A DNA stretch of 64,000 nucleotides, taken from NCBI GenBank assembly GCA_965243825.1, contig CBDEVT010000001.1:1240001-1304000 (forward strand), written 5' to 3'. A program made the translations under genes and the position numbers. This document shows, piece by piece, positions 18,582-27,434 of this stretch. The stretch comes from JAJCYX01 sp965243825. GTDB taxonomy: Bacteria > Chloroflexota > Dehalococcoidia > Lucifugimonadales > Lucifugimonadaceae. Below the pieces are notes generated by a model, which was not told the origin of the DNA, ran no database searches, and worked only from the letters and a program-made list of their open reading frames with translations. Every line of letters starts with the position of its first letter. The stretch's first letter is position 1.

Positions 18582-19235
18582 TCAGCCGTCCTGATCCATT
18601 TGATGCTTGAAACCAATGTACCAGTGGGTTCCGTCGCAGAATGGCTTATTACGTGAACCGCCGCATCGACACAGGGTTTGGCGTTCCCGTACGTCGTACG
18701 CCTCGCCGTCACCTGAGATAACTTCGACTCCACGAGTGTGGTAAGGCGCGTCCACTGCAACCGTAACCTTCGGTCTCTGCTCATCCTCCTCAGTCTCGCC
18801 GTTTTCGTTCGTTGAGTAACTCAGAGCACCAGAGGGACAGGTCTTGATAACTTTGATGATGTCAGCGACCGACGCACCTTTTGCATCGATCCAGGGCTCA
18901 ATGCCCAACTTGAATACAGATGCCAGGTTGTCGGTGCAATTACCGGCATGGGCACAACGGCTACGGTCATCGTAGATCGTCACACCATCACCGACATAGG
19001 TCTCCCTTCGCTCAGCTGCAGTATCTTTGCTCGCGAACTCCTGGCCATTGAAGTTGTTCTTGTTGTGAGTGCCGTCGCAGAACGGTTTATTACTGGAACC
19101 GCCACATCTACACATGTAGTAGACGCCAGTTGCGGCAATGGGGTTGCCTTCGTGGTCATAGATAGGAATTCCATCTTCGACCATGTAGGGACCGCCGTTC
19201 GTGACGGTGATCTTCTTCGGCTTGGTGTCGGCCAT
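18582..19235 (-). CDS. Double CDGSH iron-sulfur protein with ferredoxin-like middle domain
   Basis: 217 residues; ATG preceded by GGAGGGACAGC. Two CDGSH-type 2Fe-2S motifs, one at about residues 42-57 (CRCGGSSNKPFCDGTH) and one near the C terminus (CRCGGSRNKPFCDGTH), flank a divergent ferredoxin-like segment containing SRCAHAGNC and KTCPSGAL (the Fer4_19/DUF1271 pattern). Both CDGSH motifs keep three Cys and one His. Such proteins are thought to act in electron transfer or Fe-S/redox sensing; the partner is unknown. Confidence 0.88.
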   Translation of the reverse strand: MADTKPKKITVTNGGPYMVEDGIPIYDHEGNPIAATGVYYMCRCGGSSNKPFCDGTHNKNNFNGQEFASKDTAAERRETYVGDGVTIYDDRSRCAHAGNCTDNLASVFKLGIEPWIDAKGASVADIIKVIKTCPSGALSYSTNENGETEEDEQRPKVTVAVDAPYHTRGVEVISGDGEAYDVRERQTLCRCGGSRNKPFCDGTHWYIGFKHQMDQDG

Positions 19236-19452
19236 GCTGTCCCTCCGATTGGCAGATGTCTTTGAAGGAGTGTGGCTAGATCAGCAGCTATCAGAACTAC
19301 CTTAAGTTAATATCGTTGCAGTGACAACTATTATCAGAGTCTCTGGCGGATTGTTCCGCACCGGCAGACTTCAGATAGTTGCGATGTACCTTGGAATCCT
19401 GTGGCCGAGCGCGCTGCCTAAACGCTAGACTTGTTCGCTGCAGCCACGACGC

Positions 19453-19542
19453 GGAGGGGTGGCAGAGTGGTTGAATGCGCCTGTCTTGAAAACAGGTATG
19501 TCCGCAAGGGCATCGCAGGTTCGAATCCTGTCCCCTCCGCCA
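19453..19542 (+). tRNA. tRNA-Ser (anticodon UGA)
   Basis: The acceptor stem GGAGGGG (19453-19459) pairs with CCCCTCC (19532-19538), followed by discriminator G and an encoded CCA. The anticodon stem-loop CCTGT-CTTGAAA-ACAGG gives anticodon TGA, and a long variable arm (TATGTCCGCAAGGGCAT) is typical of class II serine tRNAs. The T loop is GGTTCGAATCC. It reads UCA and other UCN codons. Confidence 0.97.
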
Positions 19543-19583
19543 GCCTCAGTCCAACATGCATCCGGTGCTGATCTGAAACTCGG

Positions 19584-19973
19584 TTAACCGGCAACCCGTT
19601 CCCGCCTGTCCTTTCGGTAGCCAAGGATGCCCCCGCATACGGCTCCTATCACCGCACCGATAAACGCACCAAGGATCCCGGCCACGACGGCTACGAGCTC
19701 CTCCCAGCCACCATCGCCACTACCAGTTGACCAGACAAGCAAACCCAGTCCGAATCCGCCAATAAAAAATCCGGGTATCACGCCAAGCAGGGCATAGCGC
19801 GCCCAACGGGCCTGGCTTTTAAGGGCGAAGTAAGCGAGTACGACACCGGCGACGAGGAATGCCGCCAGAGAGATCGGCAAAATCGGCTCGCCTTCTATGA
19901 ATATGGGCCAAAACAGAAGGCCTATAAGCGCGACGGCGACGATGCCGACTATTGCCTGAATTCGCCGAGACAT
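19584..19973 (-). CDS. Small integral membrane protein, unknown function
   Basis: 129 residues from the ATG at 19973; a start 11 codons upstream at 20006 is equally open and no ribosome site decides between them. Four hydrophobic segments are visible: IVGIVAVALIGLLF, LAAFLVAGVVLAYFA, LGVIPGFFIGGFGLGLLV, and a glycine-rich last one around GAFIGAVIGAVCGGILG. It ends with a basic tail (YRKDRRERVAG). No family recognised. Confidence 0.62.
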   Translation of the reverse strand: MSRRIQAIVGIVAVALIGLLFWPIFIEGEPILPISLAAFLVAGVVLAYFALKSQARWARYALLGVIPGFFIGGFGLGLLVWSTGSGDGGWEELVAVVAGILGAFIGAVIGAVCGGILGYRKDRRERVAG

Positions 19974-20083
19974 GATCTTTCGAATATTGAACTGGTACTC
20001 CCGCACTGCCGGTGTACTGCTCTGACACTAACAAGCTAGGCGACGTACAACTGTTACGAGTGTGTACCTGATCTAGATGGCAT

Positions 20084-21313
20084 CTAGATGGCGTCGATCA
20101 CCATACCGCCGAGAGCAGCAACTCCGACTACGAGCCAGGGCGGCCACTTCCAGATAGCAAGCAGACCGAACAGCACAGCAGCAAGAGCAAAATCCTCTGG
20201 ACGCAGGATGGCCGAGGTCCAGACCGGATCGTAGAGCGCTGCCAGAAGTAGACCTACAACTGCTGCATTCACTCCCAGCATTGCATTACGGAACGGGGCA
20301 TTTGATCTCAAGCTATCCCAAAAAGGCAATCCTCCCCAGATGAGCAGGAATGACGGCAGGAAGATTGCTCCCAATGCGAAAAGTCCGCCAAGCCAGAGAT
20401 AGGGGGCGAAATCGATGACAGAACCGAGATAGGACGAGAAGGTGAACAGTGGACCGGGCACCGCCTGGGCGGCGCCGTAACCCGCAACAAAGCTGTCGTC
20501 ACTAACCCAGCCAGTCTCAACCACTTCAGCCTCAAGTAAGGGCAGCACGACGTGCCCACCACCAAAAACCAGTGATCCGGATCTGTAGAAGCTGGCAAAT
20601 ACTTCCAGCCACCGATCATTGACTGTTTCGGAAAAGATCGACAACCCGATAAGCAGGCCAGCGAACAGAACCAGCATCGATATTGCGAATCTCCGACCGA
20701 TTCTGAAGCTGAAACTGCCTTGCTGATCTGCCTCCTGCTTTAGGACAAGCCATCCGATCACACCACCGCCAACGATCACTGCAATCTGCCAAAAGGCATC
20801 AGAAAGCAAGAGCATCACGACCGCAGCAGCTATGGCGATCGTCACACGCGACCTGTCAGGAGTAAGCGTCTTGGCCATGCTCCAGACCGCCAGCGCAACA
20901 ACAGCGACGACAGCAATTTTGAGTCCATGCAGCCATGGTGCATCCGCGATGTCGTCCACTGTACTCACGCCGTATGCGAAAGCTATCAACAGCGCTGCCG
21001 AGGGCATGGTGAAGCCGAACCAGGCGACGAACCCACCAATTTTGCCTGCTCGGAGCGTTCCGATCGCTATTCCAAGCTGGCTACTTGCAGGGCCCGGCAG
21101 GAGCTGACTCAGTGCCAGAAGGTCCGCGAACGCTCTTTCATCTAGCCATCTACGGCGTACGACGTACTCCGCCCTGAAGTAGCCAATATGAGCTACAGGA
21201 CCACCAAACGAAGTCAGGCCGAGTCGGAGCGATGTCAGGAAAACTTCAAGCAGCCGGGCTACAGGACTGCCCTGCGAAGCGGCGGCATTTTGAGAAGCAT
21301 CAGGCTTGTCCAT
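20084..21313 (-). CDS. chrA: Chromate transporter family protein
   Basis: 409 residues from the ATG at 21313 (a TTG three codons earlier is also possible). The long two-domain ChrA form. The N-terminal half opens with LRLGLTSFGGPVAHIGYF and ALSQLLPGPASSQLGI; the C-terminal half repeats the pattern as SFYRSGSLVFGGGHVVLPLL and AQAVPGPLFTFSSYLG. Ten or more membrane helices. Members export chromate or transport sulfate-like oxyanions; without resistance data the ion here is inferred only from the family. Confidence 0.9.
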   Translation of the reverse strand: MDKPDASQNAAASQGSPVARLLEVFLTSLRLGLTSFGGPVAHIGYFRAEYVVRRRWLDERAFADLLALSQLLPGPASSQLGIAIGTLRAGKIGGFVAWFGFTMPSAALLIAFAYGVSTVDDIADAPWLHGLKIAVVAVVALAVWSMAKTLTPDRSRVTIAIAAAVVMLLLSDAFWQIAVIVGGGVIGWLVLKQEADQQGSFSFRIGRRFAISMLVLFAGLLIGLSIFSETVNDRWLEVFASFYRSGSLVFGGGHVVLPLLEAEVVETGWVSDDSFVAGYGAAQAVPGPLFTFSSYLGSVIDFAPYLWLGGLFALGAIFLPSFLLIWGGLPFWDSLRSNAPFRNAMLGVNAAVVGLLLAALYDPVWTSAILRPEDFALAAVLFGLLAIWKWPPWLVVGVAALGGMVIDAI

Positions 21314-21435
21314 CGCCGGCAATTGGTCAACCAGTGGAGAGGGTAAGGACCAGACACGATCCTCAGAACAGCTGAGGATGATTGCGATGGTGAGTATCTC
21401 AGATGGAAGTTAAGCCACCCGTCAGGTCGGTGTGT

Positions 21436-21666
21436 TTACTCTTCTATGTACCGGCGTTCCGGTTTAGCAATCTGCTCGCGAGTTGGAACGCTCTCATCCT
21501 CATCTGACCATTCACAGTTGTTGCAGTATTCGAAGTTGCTGTAGCGATCCAGGTACGTGATTATCGACTGATTGCCACATTCAGGACAGGTGCTGTCCAG
21601 CGAACTGGATTGCTCCCAATCACCTTCAAATGCGTCAAATGGAACTGCGTTCGAAGACTCTGTCAT
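21436..21666 (-). CDS. Small zinc-ribbon protein
   Basis: 76 residues if started at the ATG at 21666; the frame is open for another 39 codons, whose sequence looks non-coding. Two cysteine pairs, CPEC and CNNC, about 20 residues apart form a zinc ribbon, and the rest is acidic. No catalytic features. Unknown function. Confidence 0.6.
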   Translation of the reverse strand: MTESSNAVPFDAFEGDWEQSSSLDSTCPECGNQSIITYLDRYSNFEYCNNCEWSDEDESVPTREQIAKPERRYIEE

Positions 21667-22036
21667 CTCATACTCGAAACGAGCCTGGAACCGATGGTTC
21701 AAAGGCGCTGATCCAGCGAAAATTTGATCGCCTGATCGAATGCCGGATGAGACGAAGCTAGCAAGGTTCGAAATTCGCGGCAATACCGCCGTGGTATCAG
21801 ATCGAAGCGCAGAGATAGTCCTTTCCGACTAGTGCAGTCGGAAAGTGAGTTCACACATGAACCCGTTCACAACCAGAGCGGTATGGCCATCCCTTGAATT
21901 TCGGTCGATGCTGATGAACTTATCGACGCAATAAGCCAGATTACCTATCAAATTTTGCGGTTCGAACGATCTCACGAACGATAAATGTGGCTAGTCTGAA
22001 ACCATCGCAAGTTTGCAGCAATCACGGTGCAGGGTC
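21667..22036. other. 370-bp divergent intergenic region
   Basis: Lies between the zinc-ribbon gene and the membrane nuclease gene. Apart from the perfect inverted repeat at 21821-21845 I see no gene, RNA fold or clear promoter boxes. Confidence 0.4.
21821..21845. repeat. Perfect 10-bp inverted repeat
   Basis: CTTTCCGACT, five-base spacer AGTGC, then AGTCGGAAAG. It has no T-run on either side, so it is not a standard terminator. Its place between two divergent genes fits an operator or a leader hairpin. Confidence 0.6.
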
Positions 22037-22837
22037 ATGTATTCGAATCAGTACGATTCCGCGGCCACTCAACTCACTGTCTGGCAGTATGTTCTGAAGT
22101 GGCTGCGAGTTATCCCACGAAGACGCTATCGGCAGTTACGGGCGTGGTTCCGCCAATTCAACTCGACGACTGGCCGCAAGTGGCGAAGTATTGCGCGCAT
22201 CAAATCTCGCGAAGCCACCGAAACAGCCTCCGAAAGATTGGAGGAATTCGAGGTAGCCGGCCGGAACTGGTACGAACAGAATCGCCCAAGAGCTGAGCAA
22301 GCAGCACGGCAAGCTCGGGCGTGGACTGTTCGTAGATGGTGGCAACTGGTGACCGGAACAAAATTCGCACTATCAATCATCGTGTCAGCGATCTTCTTTG
22401 GAATGATCGCTGGATTGATCTTTTTTATTTTTCTCAGAAGCGACGAAGCGGATGCGGCACAGTTAACTTGTGAAAGCTGCTCATTGGTTTCCGTTATCAG
22501 AGTGATCGATGGGGACACGCTGGACACAGATGCCGGACGCGTTCGTCTGTACGGTATCGATACACCGGAGCGCGAAGAGCCCTGCTACGACGAAGCAACA
22601 CTGGAGATGCAACGGCTCGCATCGAGTCACGTACGCCTGGAAGCCGGACCGCGATTGATGGACGACAATGACCGAAATCTCCGCTATCTGTATACAGAGG
22701 CTGGAGCCAGCATCGACGAATTGATGATCGCCAAGGGGCTCGCTGAGGCCTGGACAAGAGACGGTCAGCACCGCGAGCACCTGATGCAGATCCAGGGTGT
22801 AGCCATGCAGGAACGCACTGGCTGCCTCTGGCGCTAG
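22037..22837 (+). CDS. Membrane-anchored staphylococcal-nuclease-like protein
   Basis: 266 residues from the ATG at 22037, which has AGGG upstream; a TTG at 22013 would add eight residues. A basic, Arg-rich cytoplasmic N terminus of about 110 residues leads to one membrane helix (SIIVSAIFFGMIAGLIFFIF). The outside part is an SNase domain with VIDGDTLDT, RLYGIDTPER (catalytic Arg and Glu) and DRNLRYLY (second catalytic Arg). Probably an extracytoplasmic Ca-dependent nuclease for scavenging or defence. Confidence 0.84.
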   Translation: MYSNQYDSAATQLTVWQYVLKWLRVIPRRRYRQLRAWFRQFNSTTGRKWRSIARIKSREATETASERLEEFEVAGRNWYEQNRPRAEQAARQARAWTVRRWWQLVTGTKFALSIIVSAIFFGMIAGLIFFIFLRSDEADAAQLTCESCSLVSVIRVIDGDTLDTDAGRVRLYGIDTPEREEPCYDEATLEMQRLASSHVRLEAGPRLMDDNDRNLRYLYTEAGASIDELMIAKGLAEAWTRDGQHREHLMQIQGVAMQERTGCLWR

Positions 22838-23037
22838 TTTCCGTGAATGGACAGCGCGCCTCGCTCTAGCTAGCATGGCTAGCCGGTAAATCACACTTCT
22901 CCAGTTTCTATTCTGGGCAGTGACGGTGTCGCCACTCTTCGACATGCTAAGGCGGTCGAGCATTGCCCACTGAAAATACCGAAGTGTTGATGACCTGAAC
23001 ATCTGACGGACGACTACCCACCGGAGGCGCGGCCGAG

Positions 23038-24219
23038 TTGAATATTCACGAATACCAGGCGAAGGAGATCCTTGAGCGCTTTGGCGTTCCGGTGCCAAAA
23101 GGCATTGTGGCCTCAACAGCCGCCGAAGCACGATCAGCCGCTGAAGAGCTTGGTGGAAGCGTAGTCGTCAAGGCACAGGTTCATGCGGGAGGCCGCGGGA
23201 AAGCCGGTGGCGTGAAGGTCGTCTCATCTCCCGAAGAAGCCGAAAAAGCCGCTGGGGGCATGCTTGGCACCAACCTCGTCACTCACCAGACTGGACCACA
23301 AGGTGTCCCCGTTCGGAAGGTGATGGTCGCAGAAGCCACCGATATCGCAGATGAGCTTTACCTTTCGATCATCGTGGACGGCGATATCGGAGCACCGGTG
23401 ATTATCGCCTCTACCGAAGGCGGGATGGACATCGAGGAAGTCGCAGACAAAACCCCTGAGCGACTGTTCCGAGTTGCTGGCGATCCCTTGATCGGTCTCT
23501 CTCCCTACCACGCCCGGGATATTGCCGCCGCTCTGAAGGTCCCGGCATCGGCACAACGAGCAACGGCGGCTCTGATCTCCAACCTGTACAGGGTATTCAC
23601 CGACAACGACTGTTCACTGGTCGAGATAAACCCGCTTGTCATCACCAAAGATGGCGACGTCATCGCCCTCGACGCCAAGATCAACCTCGAGGATGACGCG
23701 CTATTCAGGCACAAGGACCTTGCAGCGCTCCATGATCCCGAACAGGAAGATGAGCTCGAGCGCAGGGCCGGCAGTGCAGATCTTGCATACGTGAAACTCG
23801 ATGGCGGCAAGGTGGGTTGCATGGTCAATGGCGCAGGGCTTGCTATGGCCACGATGGACATCACGAAGTGGGCTGGCGCAGACCCTGCGAACTTCCTGGA
23901 CATCGGTGGCAGCGCGGACCAGGACCGCATCGAAGAAGCATTCCGAATCATCGTTTCTGACACAGACGTCGAAATAATCCTCGTGAACCTGTTCGCAGGT
24001 ATCGCTCGCTCAGACGTCGTGGCGCAGGGAATCGTAAATGCGGCGAAAGAGACGGGCGCGACATTGCCGATGGTCGTCGCGATGCGAGGAACAAACGCGG
24101 AAGAGGGACGCAAGATATTGAATGAGTCTGGACTGGACATAACGGCAGCGCCGGACCTGGCAGGAGCGGCAGAGGTCCTGAGAGATAAACTTGCCAGCGC
24201 GACGGGAGGTGCCCAATGA
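23038..24219 (+). CDS. sucC: Succinyl-CoA synthetase beta subunit
   Basis: 393 residues. The start is TTG, fixed by homology because the family begins NIHEYQAKEIL exactly here; GGAGG lies 13 bases upstream. ATP-grasp domain with VVKAQVHAGGRGKAGG, and the C-terminal ligase domain with NGAGLAMATMD, NFLDIGGSAD and ILVNLFAGIARSD. Makes succinate and ATP (or GTP) from succinyl-CoA in the TCA cycle. Overlaps sucD by four bases (ATGA). Confidence 0.97.
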   Translation: MNIHEYQAKEILERFGVPVPKGIVASTAAEARSAAEELGGSVVVKAQVHAGGRGKAGGVKVVSSPEEAEKAAGGMLGTNLVTHQTGPQGVPVRKVMVAEATDIADELYLSIIVDGDIGAPVIIASTEGGMDIEEVADKTPERLFRVAGDPLIGLSPYHARDIAAALKVPASAQRATAALISNLYRVFTDNDCSLVEINPLVITKDGDVIALDAKINLEDDALFRHKDLAALHDPEQEDELERRAGSADLAYVKLDGGKVGCMVNGAGLAMATMDITKWAGADPANFLDIGGSADQDRIEEAFRIIVSDTDVEIILVNLFAGIARSDVVAQGIVNAAKETGATLPMVVAMRGTNAEEGRKILNESGLDITAAPDLAGAAEVLRDKLASATGGAQ

Positions 24220-25088
24220 GCGTCCTCGTAGGTCCAGACACAAAGCTTCTTGTCCAGGGACTCGGCAGAGACGGCAGCTTTCAGGCGAGCCGCATGCGTG
24301 AGTACGGCACCAACATGGTCGCCGCAGTTCACCCGAATCGCGAGGGCCAGAAGTTCGAAGACATCGTCCCTTATTTTTCAACCGTCAAAGACGCTGTGAG
24401 TGAGACGGGAGCGAACACAGGGGTCATATTTGTCCCTGCTCCGTTCGCTGCGGACGCCATTATCGAGCAGGTTGATGCCGGGCTGGATGTGGTGGTCTGT
24501 ATCACTGAAGGTGTGCCTGTCCAGGACATGGTCAAGGTGAACGCCTACGTGAGCGACCGCCACAGCAGGCTTGTTGGACCGAACTGTCCTGGTCTTATCC
24601 ACCCTGCCTCAAAAGCGAAGGTGGGAATCATCCCCGGCAACATCGTCGAGCCGGGCCGTGTGGGGGTCGTGTCTCGCTCTGGAACGCTTACTTACGAAGC
24701 GATTGCGCAACTCGTTCAGGTTGGGCTCGGCCAGTCCTCATGCGTGGGCATTGGCGGAGACCCGATCCACGGGACGACGTTCACAGATGTTCTTGAGCTG
24801 TTCCAGGAGGACGATGAGACTGACGCGATAGTGATGATCGGTGAAATTGGTGGGGTGCGAGAACAGCTGGCGGCCGAGTTCATTGCTGACAAAGTTACAA
24901 AGCCTGTAGTCGCTGCTATCGCTGGCCAGACCGCACCTCCCGGCAAGAGAATGGGTCATGCAGGAGCGATCATCACCGGTAAAGCCGGACTTGCGTCGGA
25001 AAAGAACCGCGTGCTGACCGAGGCAGGCGTTCACGTTGTCGAGTCGCCTGCGTACATTGGCGCTCGCATGAAGGAAGTTCTGGGTTAA
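24216..25088 (+). CDS. sucD: Succinyl-CoA synthetase alpha subunit
   Basis: 290 residues. CoA-binding Rossmann domain, then GPNCPGLIHP, SRSGTLTYEA and the phospho-histidine loop GHAGAIITG (His about residue 246). Forms the heterodimer or tetramer with the upstream SucC; translationally coupled to it. Confidence 0.97.
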   Translation: MSVLVGPDTKLLVQGLGRDGSFQASRMREYGTNMVAAVHPNREGQKFEDIVPYFSTVKDAVSETGANTGVIFVPAPFAADAIIEQVDAGLDVVVCITEGVPVQDMVKVNAYVSDRHSRLVGPNCPGLIHPASKAKVGIIPGNIVEPGRVGVVSRSGTLTYEAIAQLVQVGLGQSSCVGIGGDPIHGTTFTDVLELFQEDDETDAIVMIGEIGGVREQLAAEFIADKVTKPVVAAIAGQTAPPGKRMGHAGAIITGKAGLASEKNRVLTEAGVHVVESPAYIGARMKEVLG

Positions 25089-25094
25089 CGGGTC

Positions 25095-25436
25095 ATGAAC
25101 CTGATCTCACGTGACGATCTAAAAGCCAAGCTGGACGGGGGCGACGACTTCAAGCTGGTGATGGTGTTGAGCGAATGGGCGTTCAATGCGAAACACATTC
25201 CCGGTTCGCTCAACATCGACAATCCTAAACTGGCGACAACGCTGCTCGACCCGAACGACGAGATCGTCATCTACTGCTCTGATGAGGCATGCCCGGCAAG
25301 CAAGTACGCATATCACCTCCTCACGAGAGCGGGATTCGGCAACGTCAGCCGCTACGCAGGTGGTATCGCCGACTGGGAAGAAGCCGGATTGCCAATGGAA
25401 GGCGAGTGGGCGGAAGAGTCTGCCAACACGAACTGA
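25095..25436 (+). CDS. Rhodanese-domain protein
   Basis: 113 residues, a single rhodanese domain: HIPGSLNI before and the active-site loop YCSDEACPASK with the sulfur-carrying Cys. It begins seven bases after sucD and is likely in the same transcript. Possible sulfurtransferase or persulfide carrier; the partner is not evident. Confidence 0.85.
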   Translation: MNLISRDDLKAKLDGGDDFKLVMVLSEWAFNAKHIPGSLNIDNPKLATTLLDPNDEIVIYCSDEACPASKYAYHLLTRAGFGNVSRYAGGIADWEEAGLPMEGEWAEESANTN

Positions 25437-25472
25437 GCAGCTATTCTCAGGTCAGCGCGGTAAGCTTCTGGC

Positions 25473-26891
25473 ATGACATCTTCTCGCAAGACTCTAGCAG
25501 TCTACTGCTGGGCGCCGCATATACAGGCTGAAGGCGTCAACGCTGTTCTCGACAACCTGCAAAATGCAGGCGTCAACACCATTTCGACGACTGTCTACGT
25601 GGCAGAATCCACGGAGCCGGGGCCTCACGCCCATAGAGAACCACCTGACGATGGAGGACGCGGCCTCAACCGCATCGTCGATCGTCCGCTCTGGGGCAGA
25701 CAAGAGCAGTTCCTGCGCCAGAGCCCGGCCTTCGCTCACGATCCTTCGCTGTTCGCAGGATGCGACCTGTACGAGCCACTACGTCCCGACGACCTGACCG
25801 AGAGGCATGGACATGTGGTGGGCGAGTTCATTTCCGAAGCGAAACGACGGGGGATGAAGACTTTCATCCAGCTCAGTCCATCAGGGAGACCACCGACTCG
25901 CGAGGGAGTTGATCAAGAACGTCTAGACCTCGAGACACCGCGACTTCCAGATGGGTCAAGCCCGGGTGAACGGATGGTGAACTTTCCGCCTCTTGCAAGT
26001 CCCGAACTGCAGAACTACAACGCTGCACTGGTCAGAAGTGTCCTCAAACAGTATCCGGACCTTGATGGTGTACTTCTCGACCGCATGGAGCAGTCGGTGT
26101 ATTCATTCGACGACGCGTTCGTGGATTTCGGACCTCATGCCGAGAAATTCGCGCACGAAAACGGCTTTGACTTTGAGTCGATGCTGGAGGACGCCCAGTC
26201 AGCTATCGACAACCTGCGAAACCTTACGAACGACGATTTGGCCACGGTGCGATCTGGCGCAGATGTGCCGTACCTGCTGGCGGCTGCATTGCGTGACCGA
26301 CCTGGCATCGCCGAATTGCTCAAGTTCAGAGCAGCCGTTGCATCGTCTTATCTTGCGAAGCTACGTGATGCCGCTGATTCCGTGCGCCCCAACGTGCAAC
26401 TGGTTCCAATCACGTTCCCGCCACCAATCTCACTACTTACCGGGGTAAATTTTGGCAGATATTCTGCCAGCGCCAACGCCGTGATGATCAAATTCTTTAC
26501 GATGCACTGGCCGCTGATCGTCACATATTGGACGGAGTCGATAACCATAGCCAATCCGTCACTCGATAGTGGACTGGTGGCTCGTTCCGTCTCGACCTTG
26601 TTCGACATGGAGGACGACCCATCGACTGACCTCGACAGCTACGTGTTTCCAGGGCCAGACGACACCCATCGGGCAGGAACAGCAGCCCAGGAAAGGAAGA
26701 TCATCCAGGCAACTGCCGAAGCTGGAGAGATGCCGATACTTCCTTCAGTACACGCCTACGGGCCGATGGACGACGTTGAGAGGCGCTGGAGCATCGGCTG
26801 GAACACCGGCAAGAGCGGCATGTGGGTGAATCGCTACGGTTATCTGTCTGAAGAAAAGCTGGCGCTGCTGAAAAGCGTCACGTCATCTTGA
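25473..26891 (+). CDS. Unrecognised 472-residue protein, probable TIM-barrel hydrolase-like
   Basis: I do not recognise the family with confidence. There is no signal peptide. The pattern of strands and helices (LAVYCWAP at the start, then GVNTISTTVYV, GMKTFIQLSPSG, DLDGVLLDRMEQ and the late GEMPILPSVHAYGP) resembles (beta/alpha)8 enzymes such as family-10-like glycoside hydrolases. DLDGVLLDR is similar to barrel strands with acidic catalytic residues. Ends 14 bp before the sugar-phosphate isomerase gene, so a carbohydrate role is plausible but unproven. Confidence 0.6.
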   Translation: MTSSRKTLAVYCWAPHIQAEGVNAVLDNLQNAGVNTISTTVYVAESTEPGPHAHREPPDDGGRGLNRIVDRPLWGRQEQFLRQSPAFAHDPSLFAGCDLYEPLRPDDLTERHGHVVGEFISEAKRRGMKTFIQLSPSGRPPTREGVDQERLDLETPRLPDGSSPGERMVNFPPLASPELQNYNAALVRSVLKQYPDLDGVLLDRMEQSVYSFDDAFVDFGPHAEKFAHENGFDFESMLEDAQSAIDNLRNLTNDDLATVRSGADVPYLLAAALRDRPGIAELLKFRAAVASSYLAKLRDAADSVRPNVQLVPITFPPPISLLTGVNFGRYSASANAVMIKFFTMHWPLIVTYWTESITIANPSLDSGLVARSVSTLFDMEDDPSTDLDSYVFPGPDDTHRAGTAAQERKIIQATAEAGEMPILPSVHAYGPMDDVERRWSIGWNTGKSGMWVNRYGYLSEEKLALLKSVTSS

Positions 26892-26904
26892 ACGGAGTTA
26901 CAGA

Positions 26905-27375
26905 ATGAAACTTGCTGTTGGTGGAGATCACGCCGGGTTTCCGATGAAAGGCCCGGTCGTCGAGTACCTGAAATCCCGCGGCCACGATGTCACAGACCAT
27001 GGAACTCACTCAGAAGATCCGGTCGACTTCCCTGACATCTCTGCAAAGGTCTGCCAGGCGGTTCTAGACGGCGAGGCGGAACGTGGCGTGCTCGTATGCG
27101 GCACCGGCGTCGGCGCGGCAATCGCCGCCAACAAGATACCTGGTATTCGAGCGGCACTCAGCCACGACATTCACACCGCTCACCAGGGAGTTGAGCACGA
27201 TGATGTGAACCTGATCTGCGTTGGCGCATGGATTGTGGGCATAGAGGTCGTGAAAGAGATTCTCGACGCCTTCATAGCCGCAGAGTTTTCGACGAACCCT
27301 GATCTGCGACGCCGCGTGCAGAAGCTTCACCAGATGGAACGTGACTACGCAAGGAAGCTGCTGGCTAACGAGTAG
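26905..27375 (+). CDS. rpiB: RpiB/LacAB-family sugar-phosphate isomerase
   Basis: 156 residues; ATG preceded by GGAG at seven bases. GGDHAGFPMK (substrate phosphate and base), VCGTGVGAAIAANK (the catalytic Cys and anion hole) and ALSHDIHTAHQGVEHDDVN match RpiB, which interconverts ribose 5-phosphate and ribulose 5-phosphate. Neighbouring genes suggest it may serve another pentose or hexose phosphate. Confidence 0.92.
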   Translation: MKLAVGGDHAGFPMKGPVVEYLKSRGHDVTDHGTHSEDPVDFPDISAKVCQAVLDGEAERGVLVCGTGVGAAIAANKIPGIRAALSHDIHTAHQGVEHDDVNLICVGAWIVGIEVVKEILDAFIAAEFSTNPDLRRRVQKLHQMERDYARKLLANE

Positions 27376-27434
27376 TCCTTATACTGGCCGGTATCAGTCC
27401 AGCTATTCGCAATGTCGTCGGCACTTCTTATCCA

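Noticed and set aside
22481..23131. Minus-strand open frame of 216 residues opposite the nuclease and sucC start
   Set aside because: It covers the real SNase catalytic region and the sucC start, and shows no domain of its own.
23505..24332. Minus-strand open frame of 275 residues opposite sucC
   Set aside because: Shadow of sucC, which is certain from its motifs.
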